From Paracoccaceae bacterium (GTDB lineage: Bacteria; Pseudomonadota; Alphaproteobacteria; Rhodobacterales; Rhodobacteraceae): 5,419 nt of DNA. Under the pieces are notes generated by a model, which saw only the letters and a list, made by a program, of their open reading frames with translations, made no database searches and was not told where the DNA came from. A program made the position numbers and the translations under genes. Positions 1 to 5,419 of the stretch are shown here, in pieces. Each line of letters opens with the position of its first letter. Position 1 is the stretch's first letter. The stretch spans positions 14,995 through 20,413 of the forward strand of contig NYTF01000083.1 in the NCBI GenBank assembly GCA_002683355.1, read 5' to 3'.

Positions 1-402
1 GATGGTCCTGGCGGTGGTCCATATGTTGCCCCAACAATTTTTACAGATGTCACCCGAGAAATGCGAATAGCGAGAGAAGAAATATTTGGACCAGTGCTTG
101 TGGTAATTCCTTTCCAATCAGACAAAGAAGCACTCGAGATAGCCAATGAAACTGAATATGGATTGGCTGGTTATCTTTGGACCAACGATGTTACTAGAGC
201 ATTTCAATTTAGTCAGTCAATGGAAGCTGGTATGATATGGGTGAACTCAGAGAATGTCCGACATCTTCCAACGCCTTTTGGAGGTGTTAAGTCTTCTGGA
301 ATTGGACGAGATGGAGGGGATTGGTCATTTGATTTTTACATGGAAACAAAAAATATCAGTTTTGCTACAACTGAACATAAAATTCCAAAATTAGGAGGAT
401 AA
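1..402 (+). CDS. hpaE: 5-carboxymethyl-2-hydroxymuconate semialdehyde dehydrogenase, C-terminal part (5' end outside window)
   Basis: The reading frame is open from base 1 to the TAA at 400-402 (133 residues), so this is the last quarter or so of an NAD(P)-dependent aldehyde dehydrogenase of about 490 residues. The visible ALDH signatures are EEIFGPV, whose glutamate contacts the nicotinamide ribose in this superfamily, then the GLAGYLWT stretch, and near the end PFGGVKSSGIGRDGG followed by FYMETKNISF. The catalytic cysteine and the Rossmann glycine motif would lie upstream and cannot be checked. The ALDH family is certain from the motifs; the HpaE assignment is an inference from the hpaD-hpaG-hpaH genes that follow at 1-nt spacing. 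HpaE oxidises the ring-cleavage semialdehyde of homoprotocatechuate to 5-carboxymethyl-2-hydroxymuconate in the cytoplasm. An ATG at 61 is internal and is not the start. Another ALDH such as a betaine or hydroxymuconic semialdehyde dehydrogenase is possible but less consistent with the context. Confidence 0.85.
   Translation, partial: DGPGGGPYVAPTIFTDVTREMRIAREEIFGPVLVVIPFQSDKEALEIANETEYGLAGYLWTNDVTRAFQFSQSMEAGMIWVNSENVRHLPTPFGGVKSSGIGRDGGDWSFDFYMETKNISFATTEHKIPKLGG
393..398 (+). promoter_or_regulatory. Shine-Dalgarno site for hpaD
   Basis: A perfect AGGAGG lies 5 nt before the ATG at 404, inside the last codons of hpaE. It fixes the hpaD start and suggests that hpaD is strongly translated relative to hpaG, which has no comparable site. 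Confidence 0.8.
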
Positions 403-403
403 G

Positions 404-1390
404 ATGCCTATTCCAAAACCAGTTTTGTATCCACCTTTTAATACACTAAGAATTAGTCACGTAGAATATGGAGTAAGTGATCTTAATGCCTCCCGAAAGT
501 TTTATTCAGAAATTTTAGGCTTGCAGATTACTGACGAAGACTCAAATACTGTCTATTTGCGCGCAATGGAGGAACGGGGCCACCATTGTGTGATATTGCG
601 AAAAAGCAAAGCTGTCGATGTAAAAGTATTAGGCTTTAAAGTATTCTCTGAAAATGACTTAGATAAGGCTGAATTATATTTTAAGAAAATGGGGCAAGAA
701 ACTAATTGGGTAAAAAGACCCTACCAGGGTCGAACATTGTTAACGTCAGATAATAATGGCATTCCTTTAGAGTTTTATTTTGAAATGGATAGATTAGAAA
801 CAATACATCAAAAATACAATCTCTACAGGGGTGTTAAGCCGCTAAGAATTGATCACTTTAATTGTTTTTCACCAAATGTTGATAAAAGTGTAAATTTTTA
901 TAATGATCTTGGTTTTAGGGTGACAGAGTATACTGAAGATGATGATAGTGGGGCTGTATGGGCAGCTTGGCTACATCGGAAAGGTGGTGTTCATGATATT
1001 GCTTTTACTAACGGAACAGGCCCACGGATGCATCATGTGGCGTTTTGGGTTCCAACGCCTCTAAATATTATTGATCTTTTGGATTTGATGGCATCGACTG
1101 GATACGTTGAAAATATTGAAAGAGGACCCGGTAGGCATGGTATTTCTAATGCATTTTTCTTATACATTTTTGATCCTGATGGTCACCGGATAGAGATTTA
1201 CTGCTCTGATTATCAGACTATTGATCCCGATCATGAGGCGATCAGATGGAGTTTAACAGATCCACAAAGACAAACTTTATGGGGTGCACCAGCACCGCGT
1301 TCTTGGTTTGAAGAAGGGTCACACTTCGAAAACTTGTCTATACGTTCTCCTGATCTTAAAGCGCAACCAATTATAGCACCGGACCACTAA
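404..1390 (+). CDS. hpaD: 3,4-dihydroxyphenylacetate (homoprotocatechuate) 2,3-dioxygenase, VOC-fold extradiol type
   Basis: This 328-residue cytoplasmic enzyme cleaves homoprotocatechuate next to the diol, giving 5-carboxymethyl-2-hydroxymuconate semialdehyde. It has two vicinal-oxygen-chelate domains: residues about 15-130 (begins RISHVEYGV, structural) and about 147-270 (begins RIDHFNCF, catalytic). The 2-His-1-Glu metal site is visible as His151, His211 and Glu264. The spacing matches the Brevibacterium enzyme (recalled as His155, His214, Glu267), and its second-shell residues also map here: Asn153, Trp189, His197 (acid-base), Arg240, His245 and Tyr254. The metal, Fe(II) or Mn(II), cannot be told from sequence. 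This is the class I type, unrelated in fold to the LigB-type HpaD of E. coli. The start is set by the AGGAGG site just upstream, 1 nt after the hpaE stop; hpaG follows after 1 nt. Substrate specificity is inferred from family resemblance plus the operon. Confidence 0.92.
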   Translation: MPIPKPVLYPPFNTLRISHVEYGVSDLNASRKFYSEILGLQITDEDSNTVYLRAMEERGHHCVILRKSKAVDVKVLGFKVFSENDLDKAELYFKKMGQETNWVKRPYQGRTLLTSDNNGIPLEFYFEMDRLETIHQKYNLYRGVKPLRIDHFNCFSPNVDKSVNFYNDLGFRVTEYTEDDDSGAVWAAWLHRKGGVHDIAFTNGTGPRMHHVAFWVPTPLNIIDLLDLMASTGYVENIERGPGRHGISNAFFLYIFDPDGHRIEIYCSDYQTIDPDHEAIRWSLTDPQRQTLWGAPAPRSWFEEGSHFENLSIRSPDLKAQPIIAPDH

Positions 1391-1391
1391 T

Positions 1392-2249
1392 ATGAAATTT
1401 GCAACTTATCGAGTAAATAATGAAACATTTTATGGGGCTAAAACTTTGGGTGGAATGATTGCTTTATCCCCTGAGTTCCCAAATTGGCCCACGTTAAGAG
1501 AAGTAATTGAAAATGATGGACTTAGTACACTTGACTTAGCAAGTAGGGATAGACCTATTACGCATAAAGATGAGAAAATAATTTATGAAATTCCAATTAC
1601 TAGGCCAGAAAAAATTATATGTGTAGGTGTGAACTATCCAGATCGTAACGCTGAATATAAAGATGGAAAAGAAGCTCCTTCCTATCCTTCACTTTTTATT
1701 AGGTTTGCTAAAACATTTGTTGGGCATGGATGCTCAATTATTAAACCCAAAATTTCAGAACAGCTGGATTATGAAGGTGAAGTAGTTTTAATAATAGGTA
1801 AAAAGGGACGGCATATTGCTCGAGAAAAAGCATTAGATCATGTTGCTGCAATAACTCTAAGTAATGAAGGCACCATACGTGATTGGGTTCGCCATGCCAA
1901 GTTTAATGTCACCCAGGGGAAGAATTTTGAGCGCTCTGGTGCGATTGGCCCTTGGATTGTTCCATTTAATTCTGCAGATCAACTGAAAAATGTTGAGCTA
2001 GTAACTAGAGTGAATGGTGAGGAGCGTCAGAGGGATAATACAGATCGTATGATATTCTCGTTTGATTATATAATTAACTATATAAGTACTTTTGTAACAC
2101 TAGTCCCGGGTGATGTAATCATTACGGGAACACCTACGGGTGCTGGAGCTCGTTTTGATCCACCAAAATGGTTGAAGTGTGGAGATGTGGTAGAGGTAGA
2201 GGCCAGTGGAATCGGTATTTTAAAGAATGACGTTGAGGATGAGGTATGA
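1392..2249 (+). CDS. hpaG: Single-domain FAH-family enzyme: OPET decarboxylase / HHDD isomerase of homoprotocatechuate degradation
   Basis: This 285-residue protein has a short N-terminal extension (about 1-70) and one fumarylacetoacetate hydrolase domain (about 72-282). The family signatures are RPEKIICVGVNY at 81-92, LDYEGE at 125-130 with metal-binding Glu128 and Glu130, GKNFERSGAIGPW at 176-188, and VPGDVIITGTPTG at 238-250. The third metal ligand, usually the Asp of an ND-x-S/T-x-RD motif, appears as Glu159 in SNEGTIRD. In this pathway the FAH protein decarboxylates 5-oxopent-3-ene-1,2,5-tricarboxylate and/or isomerises the product to 2-oxohept-3-ene-1,7-dioate. E. coli HpaG is a fusion of two such domains, and only one is present here. 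The start follows the hpaD stop by 1 nt without a clear Shine-Dalgarno site, so translation is probably coupled. The FAH family is certain; the exact step is inferred from context. Another FAH acylpyruvate-type hydrolase is the main alternative. Confidence 0.85.
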   Translation: MKFATYRVNNETFYGAKTLGGMIALSPEFPNWPTLREVIENDGLSTLDLASRDRPITHKDEKIIYEIPITRPEKIICVGVNYPDRNAEYKDGKEAPSYPSLFIRFAKTFVGHGCSIIKPKISEQLDYEGEVVLIIGKKGRHIAREKALDHVAAITLSNEGTIRDWVRHAKFNVTQGKNFERSGAIGPWIVPFNSADQLKNVELVTRVNGEERQRDNTDRMIFSFDYIINYISTFVTLVPGDVIITGTPTGAGARFDPPKWLKCGDVVEVEASGIGILKNDVEDEV

Positions 2250-3043
2250 CACCTGAAGAGCATGCTGACGCGGCCAAAGATTTATTTGAGGCCGACAATA
2301 ATAGGCAACAAATCGGGTTATTATCGATAAAATACCCTGATATTAGTATGGCAGATGCATATGCTATTCAATCTTTGTTGGTGAAGCATAAAGTTCTTGC
2401 AGGGCACAAAATAATAGGGTGGAAAATAGGCTTAACTTCAAAAGCAATGCAGAGTGCATTAAATATTGATATTCCAGATAGTGGTGTTTTATTGTCTGAT
2501 ATGATTTTTGAAAATGGATCAACTGTCCCAGTAAATAGATTTATTCAACCACGCATTGAAGCAGAAATCGCATTCGTTATGAAAGGTGATCTTAGCGGAA
2601 AAGTTACGCGCTCAGATGTATTATCAGCGACAGAATATGTATGCCCATCAATAGAAATTCTCGACACTAGAATTTTTAGAGCTGATCCAAAAACTGGAAA
2701 AACTCGAATTGTATTTGATACAATTTCAGATAATGCAGCAAATGCTGGTATAGTTTTAGGTAACAAAAAACATGATCCAAAAAATGTTGATTTAAGGTGG
2801 GTAGGGGCTGTAGTTTCTAAATCTGGCGAAGTTGAAGAAACTGGTTTAGGTGCTGGGGTCCTAAATGATCCGGTTATGGGTATTTGTTGGTTGGCTGAGC
2901 GATTGAAAAAATATGATGCAAAAATCCAAAAAGGGGATATTGTGCTTTCTGGATCCTTTATAAGGCCAATTGAATGTCCTTCAGGTTCTAGGATATTTGC
3001 TGATTTTTCAGATTTTGGCTCAGTTAATTTGAATTTTGAGTAA
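2246..3043 (+). CDS. hpaH: 2-oxohept-3-ene-1,7-dioate hydratase
   Basis: This 265-residue protein of the 2-keto-4-pentenoate hydratase family (MhpD/HpaH group) adds water to 2-oxohept-3-ene-1,7-dioate, giving the substrate of the HpaI aldolase. Visible signatures are GWKIGLTS at 58-65 with the conserved active-site Lys60, PRIEAEIAF at 102-110 with Glu105 and Glu107, PSIEILDTR at 134-142 with Glu137, and SDNAANAG near 161-168. The three glutamates correspond to the Mg(II) ligands of E. coli HpaH/HpcG (recalled as Glu106, Glu108, Glu139). Length matches the family norm of about 265. The ATG overlaps the hpaG stop in an ATGA, and GAGG at 2235-2238 sits 7 nt upstream, so coupled translation with hpaG is likely. 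It is the last gene of the operon in this window; hpaI does not follow. A 2-hydroxypenta-2,4-dienoate or 4-oxalocrotonate hydratase/decarboxylase is the alternative, less likely beside hpaD and hpaG. Confidence 0.9.
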   Translation: MTPEEHADAAKDLFEADNNRQQIGLLSIKYPDISMADAYAIQSLLVKHKVLAGHKIIGWKIGLTSKAMQSALNIDIPDSGVLLSDMIFENGSTVPVNRFIQPRIEAEIAFVMKGDLSGKVTRSDVLSATEYVCPSIEILDTRIFRADPKTGKTRIVFDTISDNAANAGIVLGNKKHDPKNVDLRWVGAVVSKSGEVEETGLGAGVLNDPVMGICWLAERLKKYDAKIQKGDIVLSGSFIRPIECPSGSRIFADFSDFGSVNLNFE

Positions 3044-3046
3044 AAT

Positions 3047-4828
3047 TTATATCATTCTTGCAATGGATTGGAGAAATTTTCTATCATCTATGTCTAATAA
3101 AGGAGACATTTTTTTTATAATTTCGGCATGGTAACCATTTATCCAATTAATTTCTCGCGGTTCCAGTTGTTCTTTATTTATTAAGCGCAAGTCATATGGA
3201 ACAAAGCTTAAAGTTTCAAAACCATAGATTGATTTTTTGGAATTTAGTGATGACCCTTGTATTTCTTTTACAACCAGTAGATTTTCGATTCTAATTCCAT
3301 AAGAGTTTTCTTTATAAAAGCCAGGTTCATTTGATAGGATCATCCCAATTTCTAAAGGTATTTTTGATGTCTTCGAAATGCGTTGAGGCCCTTCATGTAC
3401 TGACAAGTAATGTCCAACACCATGTCCTGTTCCATGTTCGTAGTCCAATCCTTCTGACCAAAGAAACTGGCGCGCTAAAGGGTCTAATTGCTGTCCTGTG
3501 GTTCCACTTGGAAATCTGGCCAAATGAATAGAAATGTGGCCCTTTAGGACCAATGTATAGTTAAACTTCATTTCCATAGTTGGAGTACCAACTGCTAAAA
3601 CCCTTGTGATATCAGTTGTCCCATCTAGGAATTGACCACCACTATCAAATAAAAATAGCTGACCATCTTTAAGTTGCCCTGCGGTTTCTTTGTTAAGTTG
3701 ATAATGGGCTTCCGCAGCATTTTTGCCAGTAGCAGAAATTGTTGGAAAGCTAGGACCCTGATATAGCTCTAATTTTTCCCTTTCTGATTCAAGATACTTT
3801 GCGGCTGTCCACTCAGTTAACTTATTTACATCAGTCTCAAGAAACCATCTCATAAATTTGATCACAGCGGTACTATCTCTTAAGTGAGCAGCCCTAACTC
3901 CATTTAATTCAATTTTGTTTTTTTGTGATTTCATTAGATAAATTGGATCAGTTTGAATATATGGTTTTATACCTTCATTTTCTGCTTTTTTTATGAGAGC
4001 GATATTTATTGTATCTTCATCAAATAATATTTTTTGCCCAGAAAGGTTTTTAAAAATGATTGGCAGTTCAGAGGCCTCATGTATGGTTACCTCCTCATCA
4101 TTTTTAAGTTCTACTAATACCTCCTTGCTTAATTTTTTTTTCTTTATAAAAATTTTTGCATCACCGTTTTTCTCAATAATAGCATATCCAAATGCTATGG
4201 GAGTCATTGGCACATCATTTCCTCTAAGGTTAAACGTCCAACATAGATTCTCTGGTGCAGATATAAATATGGCATCCACATCCTTTTTGTTTAATGAATT
4301 CTTGATAAGAACACGTTTGTCTTTAGAAGATTTACCTGAATATATTATGTCATGTAGAACGACAGATCCCATTGGTGGGCCAGGTTTATCTTTCCAAAGA
4401 ATATCTAATAAATTGTTTTCAATTGCTACTAACTTGCAAAACTTGGTAGCAATGTTTTTTGTGATTGTTTTAATTTGTTTTGGCGTATGAAGTTTTGGAT
4501 CAAATCCGATTTTAGCCTTATTTGATAAGTTGTCCAAAATCCAATTATCTGGTGGGTATTTAGTTATATTGCAGAGTTCAAATATATCTGTGTTAATTTG
4601 GCGCTTTGCTTGAATTGTATATCTGCCATCAGTAAATAAGGCTGCTTTATTTTTTGCCACTAGTACAGTTCCCGCTGATCCGGTAAAGCCACTAATATAT
4701 TTTACTCGTTCATCAGAACTAGAAACATATTCACTTTGATGTTCATCTGCTCTTGGGATTATAAGAGCATCAATCTTATATTGATCTAAAAGTTTTCTTA
4801 AAGCTTCGATTTTGTTTTTAATAACCAT
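3047..4828 (-). CDS. Xaa-Pro aminopeptidase (aminopeptidase P, M24B metallopeptidase)
   Basis: This 593-residue protein removes N-terminal residues preceding proline. It has no signal peptide or membrane segment, so it is cytoplasmic. The architecture is that of the long, three-domain aminopeptidase P: two creatinase-like N-terminal domains (about 1-140 and 150-300), a pita-bread catalytic domain (about 305-530), and a C-terminal extension (about 535-593). The five dinuclear-metal ligands are all present: Asp395 (DSGGQ), Asp406 (DGTTDITR), His469 (HGTGHGVGH), Glu501 (EPGFY) and Glu515 (GIRIEN). His375 (EAHY) and His478 (VHEGP) match the catalytic histidines of human XPNPEP1, with matching spacing to the metal ligands. 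The enzyme looks intact although its gene has T8 and T9 tracts. The ATG at 4828 is preceded by a weak GGGA; an ATG 11 nt further upstream is out of frame and stops at once. It is convergent with hpaH, with 3 nt between stops, and divergent from the Lin0512 genes. It is probably a housekeeping peptidase unrelated to the hpa operon. Confidence 0.95.
   Translation of the reverse strand: MVIKNKIEALRKLLDQYKIDALIIPRADEHQSEYVSSSDERVKYISGFTGSAGTVLVAKNKAALFTDGRYTIQAKRQINTDIFELCNITKYPPDNWILDNLSNKAKIGFDPKLHTPKQIKTITKNIATKFCKLVAIENNLLDILWKDKPGPPMGSVVLHDIIYSGKSSKDKRVLIKNSLNKKDVDAIFISAPENLCWTFNLRGNDVPMTPIAFGYAIIEKNGDAKIFIKKKKLSKEVLVELKNDEEVTIHEASELPIIFKNLSGQKILFDEDTINIALIKKAENEGIKPYIQTDPIYLMKSQKNKIELNGVRAAHLRDSTAVIKFMRWFLETDVNKLTEWTAAKYLESEREKLELYQGPSFPTISATGKNAAEAHYQLNKETAGQLKDGQLFLFDSGGQFLDGTTDITRVLAVGTPTMEMKFNYTLVLKGHISIHLARFPSGTTGQQLDPLARQFLWSEGLDYEHGTGHGVGHYLSVHEGPQRISKTSKIPLEIGMILSNEPGFYKENSYGIRIENLLVVKEIQGSSLNSKKSIYGFETLSFVPYDLRLINKEQLEPREINWINGYHAEIIKKMSPLLDIDDRKFLQSIARMI
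3090..3116 (+). terminator. Putative intrinsic terminator of the hpa operon, inside the 3' end of the convergent peptidase gene
   Basis: A perfect 6-bp inverted repeat, ATGTCT (3090-3095) and AGACAT (3104-3109), encloses an 8-nt loop and runs directly into a T8 tract (3109-3116). It works only in the + direction: on the other strand no T-run follows the hairpin. It starts 47 nt after the hpaH stop, where a terminator for that operon would be expected, but it lies within codons for the C-terminus of the peptidase. The stem is short and has only two G-C pairs, so strength is uncertain. The T-run is also explained by lysine codons of the peptidase. Confidence 0.4.
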
Positions 4829-4851
4829 TATTTTCCCATTTGATTTTCATT

Positions 4852-4880
4852 ATTATAGGCAGATCTAAATTGGTTGGAAA
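4852..4880 (-). promoter_or_regulatory. Putative sigma70-type promoter of the aminopeptidase P gene
   Basis: On the minus strand a perfect TATAAT (4852-4857) has TTTCCA (4875-4880, 4 of 6 to TTGACA) 17 nt upstream. Transcription would start around 4845, giving a leader of about 17 nt before the ATG at 4828. Because the DNA is AT-rich, a chance TATAAT is possible; the position and spacing are what support it. Confidence 0.4.
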
Positions 4881-4911
4881 GTTGTGATTTTTTGGATAGG
4901 TTGCTTTTAAT

Positions 4912-4919
4912 AAGGAGGT
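4912..4919 (+). promoter_or_regulatory. Strong Shine-Dalgarno site of the first Lin0512 gene
   Basis: AAGGAGGT, an almost full anti-16S complement, ends 3 nt before the ATG at 4923. It fixes the start of the first Lin0512 copy well upstream of the later ATG at 5014, and shows that the interrupted gene still has an intact translation start. Confidence 0.8.
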
Positions 4920-4922
4920 ACA

Positions 4923-5274
4923 ATGACCAAAAAGCGAATTTTAGTACAATTTGGTATGGGCACTTCTTTGCGTAAAGGTGATTATACGCGAGCATCTGAA
5001 AGAGCAATAACTGATGCTTTATGGCATAACTCTATTAATGCTACTGAAGTTTTTGGTTTTGAAAAAAAATGAAATGTTGATCGATGTCACAGTAGGAGTT
5101 CAACGACCAGACTTAGTGAATATTGAGGCTTTGCAACATATTTTCCCTTATGGAGAGCCCAAAATCAATGTTGTAAAAGGGGGTTTAGATATTTTGAGAC
5201 CAAATGATGATGGTGTAACCGTCATAGCAAATGTTGGGATTGAAGTCTCATTTGATCTTGAGATGAGTAAATGA
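4923..5274 (+). pseudogene. Lin0512-family protein, first copy, frameshifted at an A8 tract
   Basis: From the ATG at 4923, just after the strong Shine-Dalgarno site, 49 residues are read to a TGA at 5070-5072. The rest of the protein continues in the frame reached by skipping one A of the A8 tract (5062-5069), giving NEMLIDVTVGVQRPD, then INVVKGGLD, to the TGA at 5272-5274. With one A removed the product is 116 residues, a normal length for this family of unknown function. It then aligns without a gap to the second copy, including the E-M pair just after the tract. The N-terminus has GMG (11-13) and GDYT (19-22), but residues 14-18 are TSLRK where the family glycine motif is expected. The break could be a sequencing or assembly indel, a real mutation, RNA polymerase slippage, or a split gene: an in-frame ATG at 5074 lies one base after the stop. 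The two genes probably form one transcript. Confidence 0.75.
5062..5076 (+). other. Frameshift site: A8 tract, premature stop and restart ATG
   Basis: Eight A residues (5062-5069) run straight into TGA (5070-5072), then one base, then ATG (5074-5076). The frame entered by that ATG is the one carrying the C-terminal half of the protein. Recovery needs a net +1 shift (one A skipped by the ribosome or missing from the mRNA). A -1 slip leads to a stop within a few codons. There is no Shine-Dalgarno site for the ATG at 5074, so any restart would depend on ribosomes finishing at the adjacent stop. Confidence 0.7.
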
Positions 5275-5419
5275 AAAGATTAATTTTGGAAATGGGAATG
5301 GGTAACGATCTTTATGGTGAAGATTATACAAAAGCGGCGTGTAGAGCAGTGCAAGACGCACTACATCATTCATCTTTATCTCTTTTTTCGAGTTTAGATA
5401 TTGACCATTCAGAAATGCG
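5271..5419 (+). CDS. Lin0512-family protein, second copy (3' end outside window)
   Basis: The start ATG overlaps the stop of the preceding copy as ATGA, so it is probably translated by coupling. Forty-nine residues plus two bases are present before the window ends; the complete protein would be expected to have about 110-120 residues. The N-terminus reads KRLILEMGMGNDLYGEDYT, close to the glycine-rich Lin0512 signature, which I recall as G-x-G-x-D-x-H-G; here Gly9, Gly11, Asp13 and Gly16 are kept and the histidine is Tyr15. It shares 19 of 48 aligned residues with the first copy by hand count, with conserved DYT, DAL, H33 and the E-M pair. The function of the family is unknown to me, and no signal peptide or membrane segment is present. 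Side-by-side divergent copies suggest two subunits of one complex, which is an inference. Confidence 0.8.
   Translation, partial: MKRLILEMGMGNDLYGEDYTKAACRAVQDALHHSSLSLFSSLDIDHSEM

Larger units (their letters stand above)
4829..4922. other. Divergent intergenic region between the peptidase gene and the Lin0512 pair
   Basis: This 94-nt AT-rich spacer separates two divergent start codons and must hold the promoters for both directions. The leftward promoter candidate is listed separately. For the rightward genes only a weak candidate is visible: TTGATT at 4840-4845 with TCTAAA at 4864-4869 (18-nt spacing, each 4 of 6 to consensus). It would overlap the leftward promoter. No clear operator palindrome, riboswitch or tRNA was seen here. 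Confidence 0.5.

Noticed and set aside
2078..2263. Minus-strand open frame across the hpaG-hpaH junction
   Set aside because: It is antisense to conserved hpaG motifs (VPGDVIITGTPTG) and has no family resemblance.
2545..2766. Minus-strand open frame within hpaH
   Set aside because: It is antisense to the metal-binding region of hpaH and has no recognisable product.
3000..3011. Palindrome CTGATTTTTCAG near the end of hpaH as a terminator for the leftward transcript
   Set aside because: The stem is only 4 bp and no T-run follows in the leftward direction.
3331..3531. Open frame of 66 codons on the + strand
   Set aside because: It lies opposite the catalytic core of the peptidase gene, whose metal-binding motifs explain the sequence.
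3993..4490. Open frame of 165 codons on the + strand opposite the peptidase gene
   Set aside because: It is antisense to an intact, motif-complete M24 peptidase. Its Phe/Ser/Ile-rich composition is what Lys/Asn-rich codons give when read backwards, and it has no recognisable domain.
5062..5072. Classical -1 ribosomal slippery site at the A8 tract
   Set aside because: A -1 shift reads ATG AAA TGT and then a stop, so it does not reach the conserved C-terminal half. Only a net +1 (or -2) shift does.
5014..5073. ATG at 5014 as the start of a separate 86-residue protein
   Set aside because: Residues before the A8 tract in this frame are hydrophobic and unlike the family, while the other frame matches the second Lin0512 copy over the same bases. 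Conservation enters this frame only after the A tract.

Overview
This window is AT-rich and densely coding, probably a piece of a Gram-negative, likely proteobacterial chromosome. The aromatic-degradation genes, the roughly 590-residue aminopeptidase P and the Lin0512 pair would suit an AT-rich, possibly marine alphaproteobacterium, but that placement rests on gene content and base composition and is of low confidence. The standard code fits: all apparent stops behave as stops.

Left part (1-3043, + strand): a tightly packed homoprotocatechuate (3,4-dihydroxyphenylacetate) meta-cleavage operon in the order hpaE (C-terminal part only), hpaD, hpaG, hpaH. Junctions are 1 nt, 1 nt and a 4-nt ATGA overlap. 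HpaD opens the catechol ring, HpaE oxidises the resulting semialdehyde, HpaG (single FAH domain) acts at the decarboxylation and/or isomerisation step, and HpaH hydrates the product for aldol cleavage. No hpaF (isomerase), hpaI (aldolase), hydroxylase or regulator is visible; they may lie upstream of the window or elsewhere.

Middle (3047-4828, - strand): a complete two-metal M24 aminopeptidase P gene, convergent with hpaH, with only 3 nt between the stop codons. A terminator-like hairpin plus T8 tract in the hpa direction lies inside the 3' end of this gene.

Right part (4829-5419): a 94-nt divergent intergenic region, then two adjacent, divergent copies of the Lin0512 family (function unknown) joined by an ATGA overlap. 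The first copy is interrupted by a +1 frameshift at an A8 tract, and an in-frame ATG lies one base after the premature stop. The second copy runs off the end of the window. This pair is the least explained part of the window.
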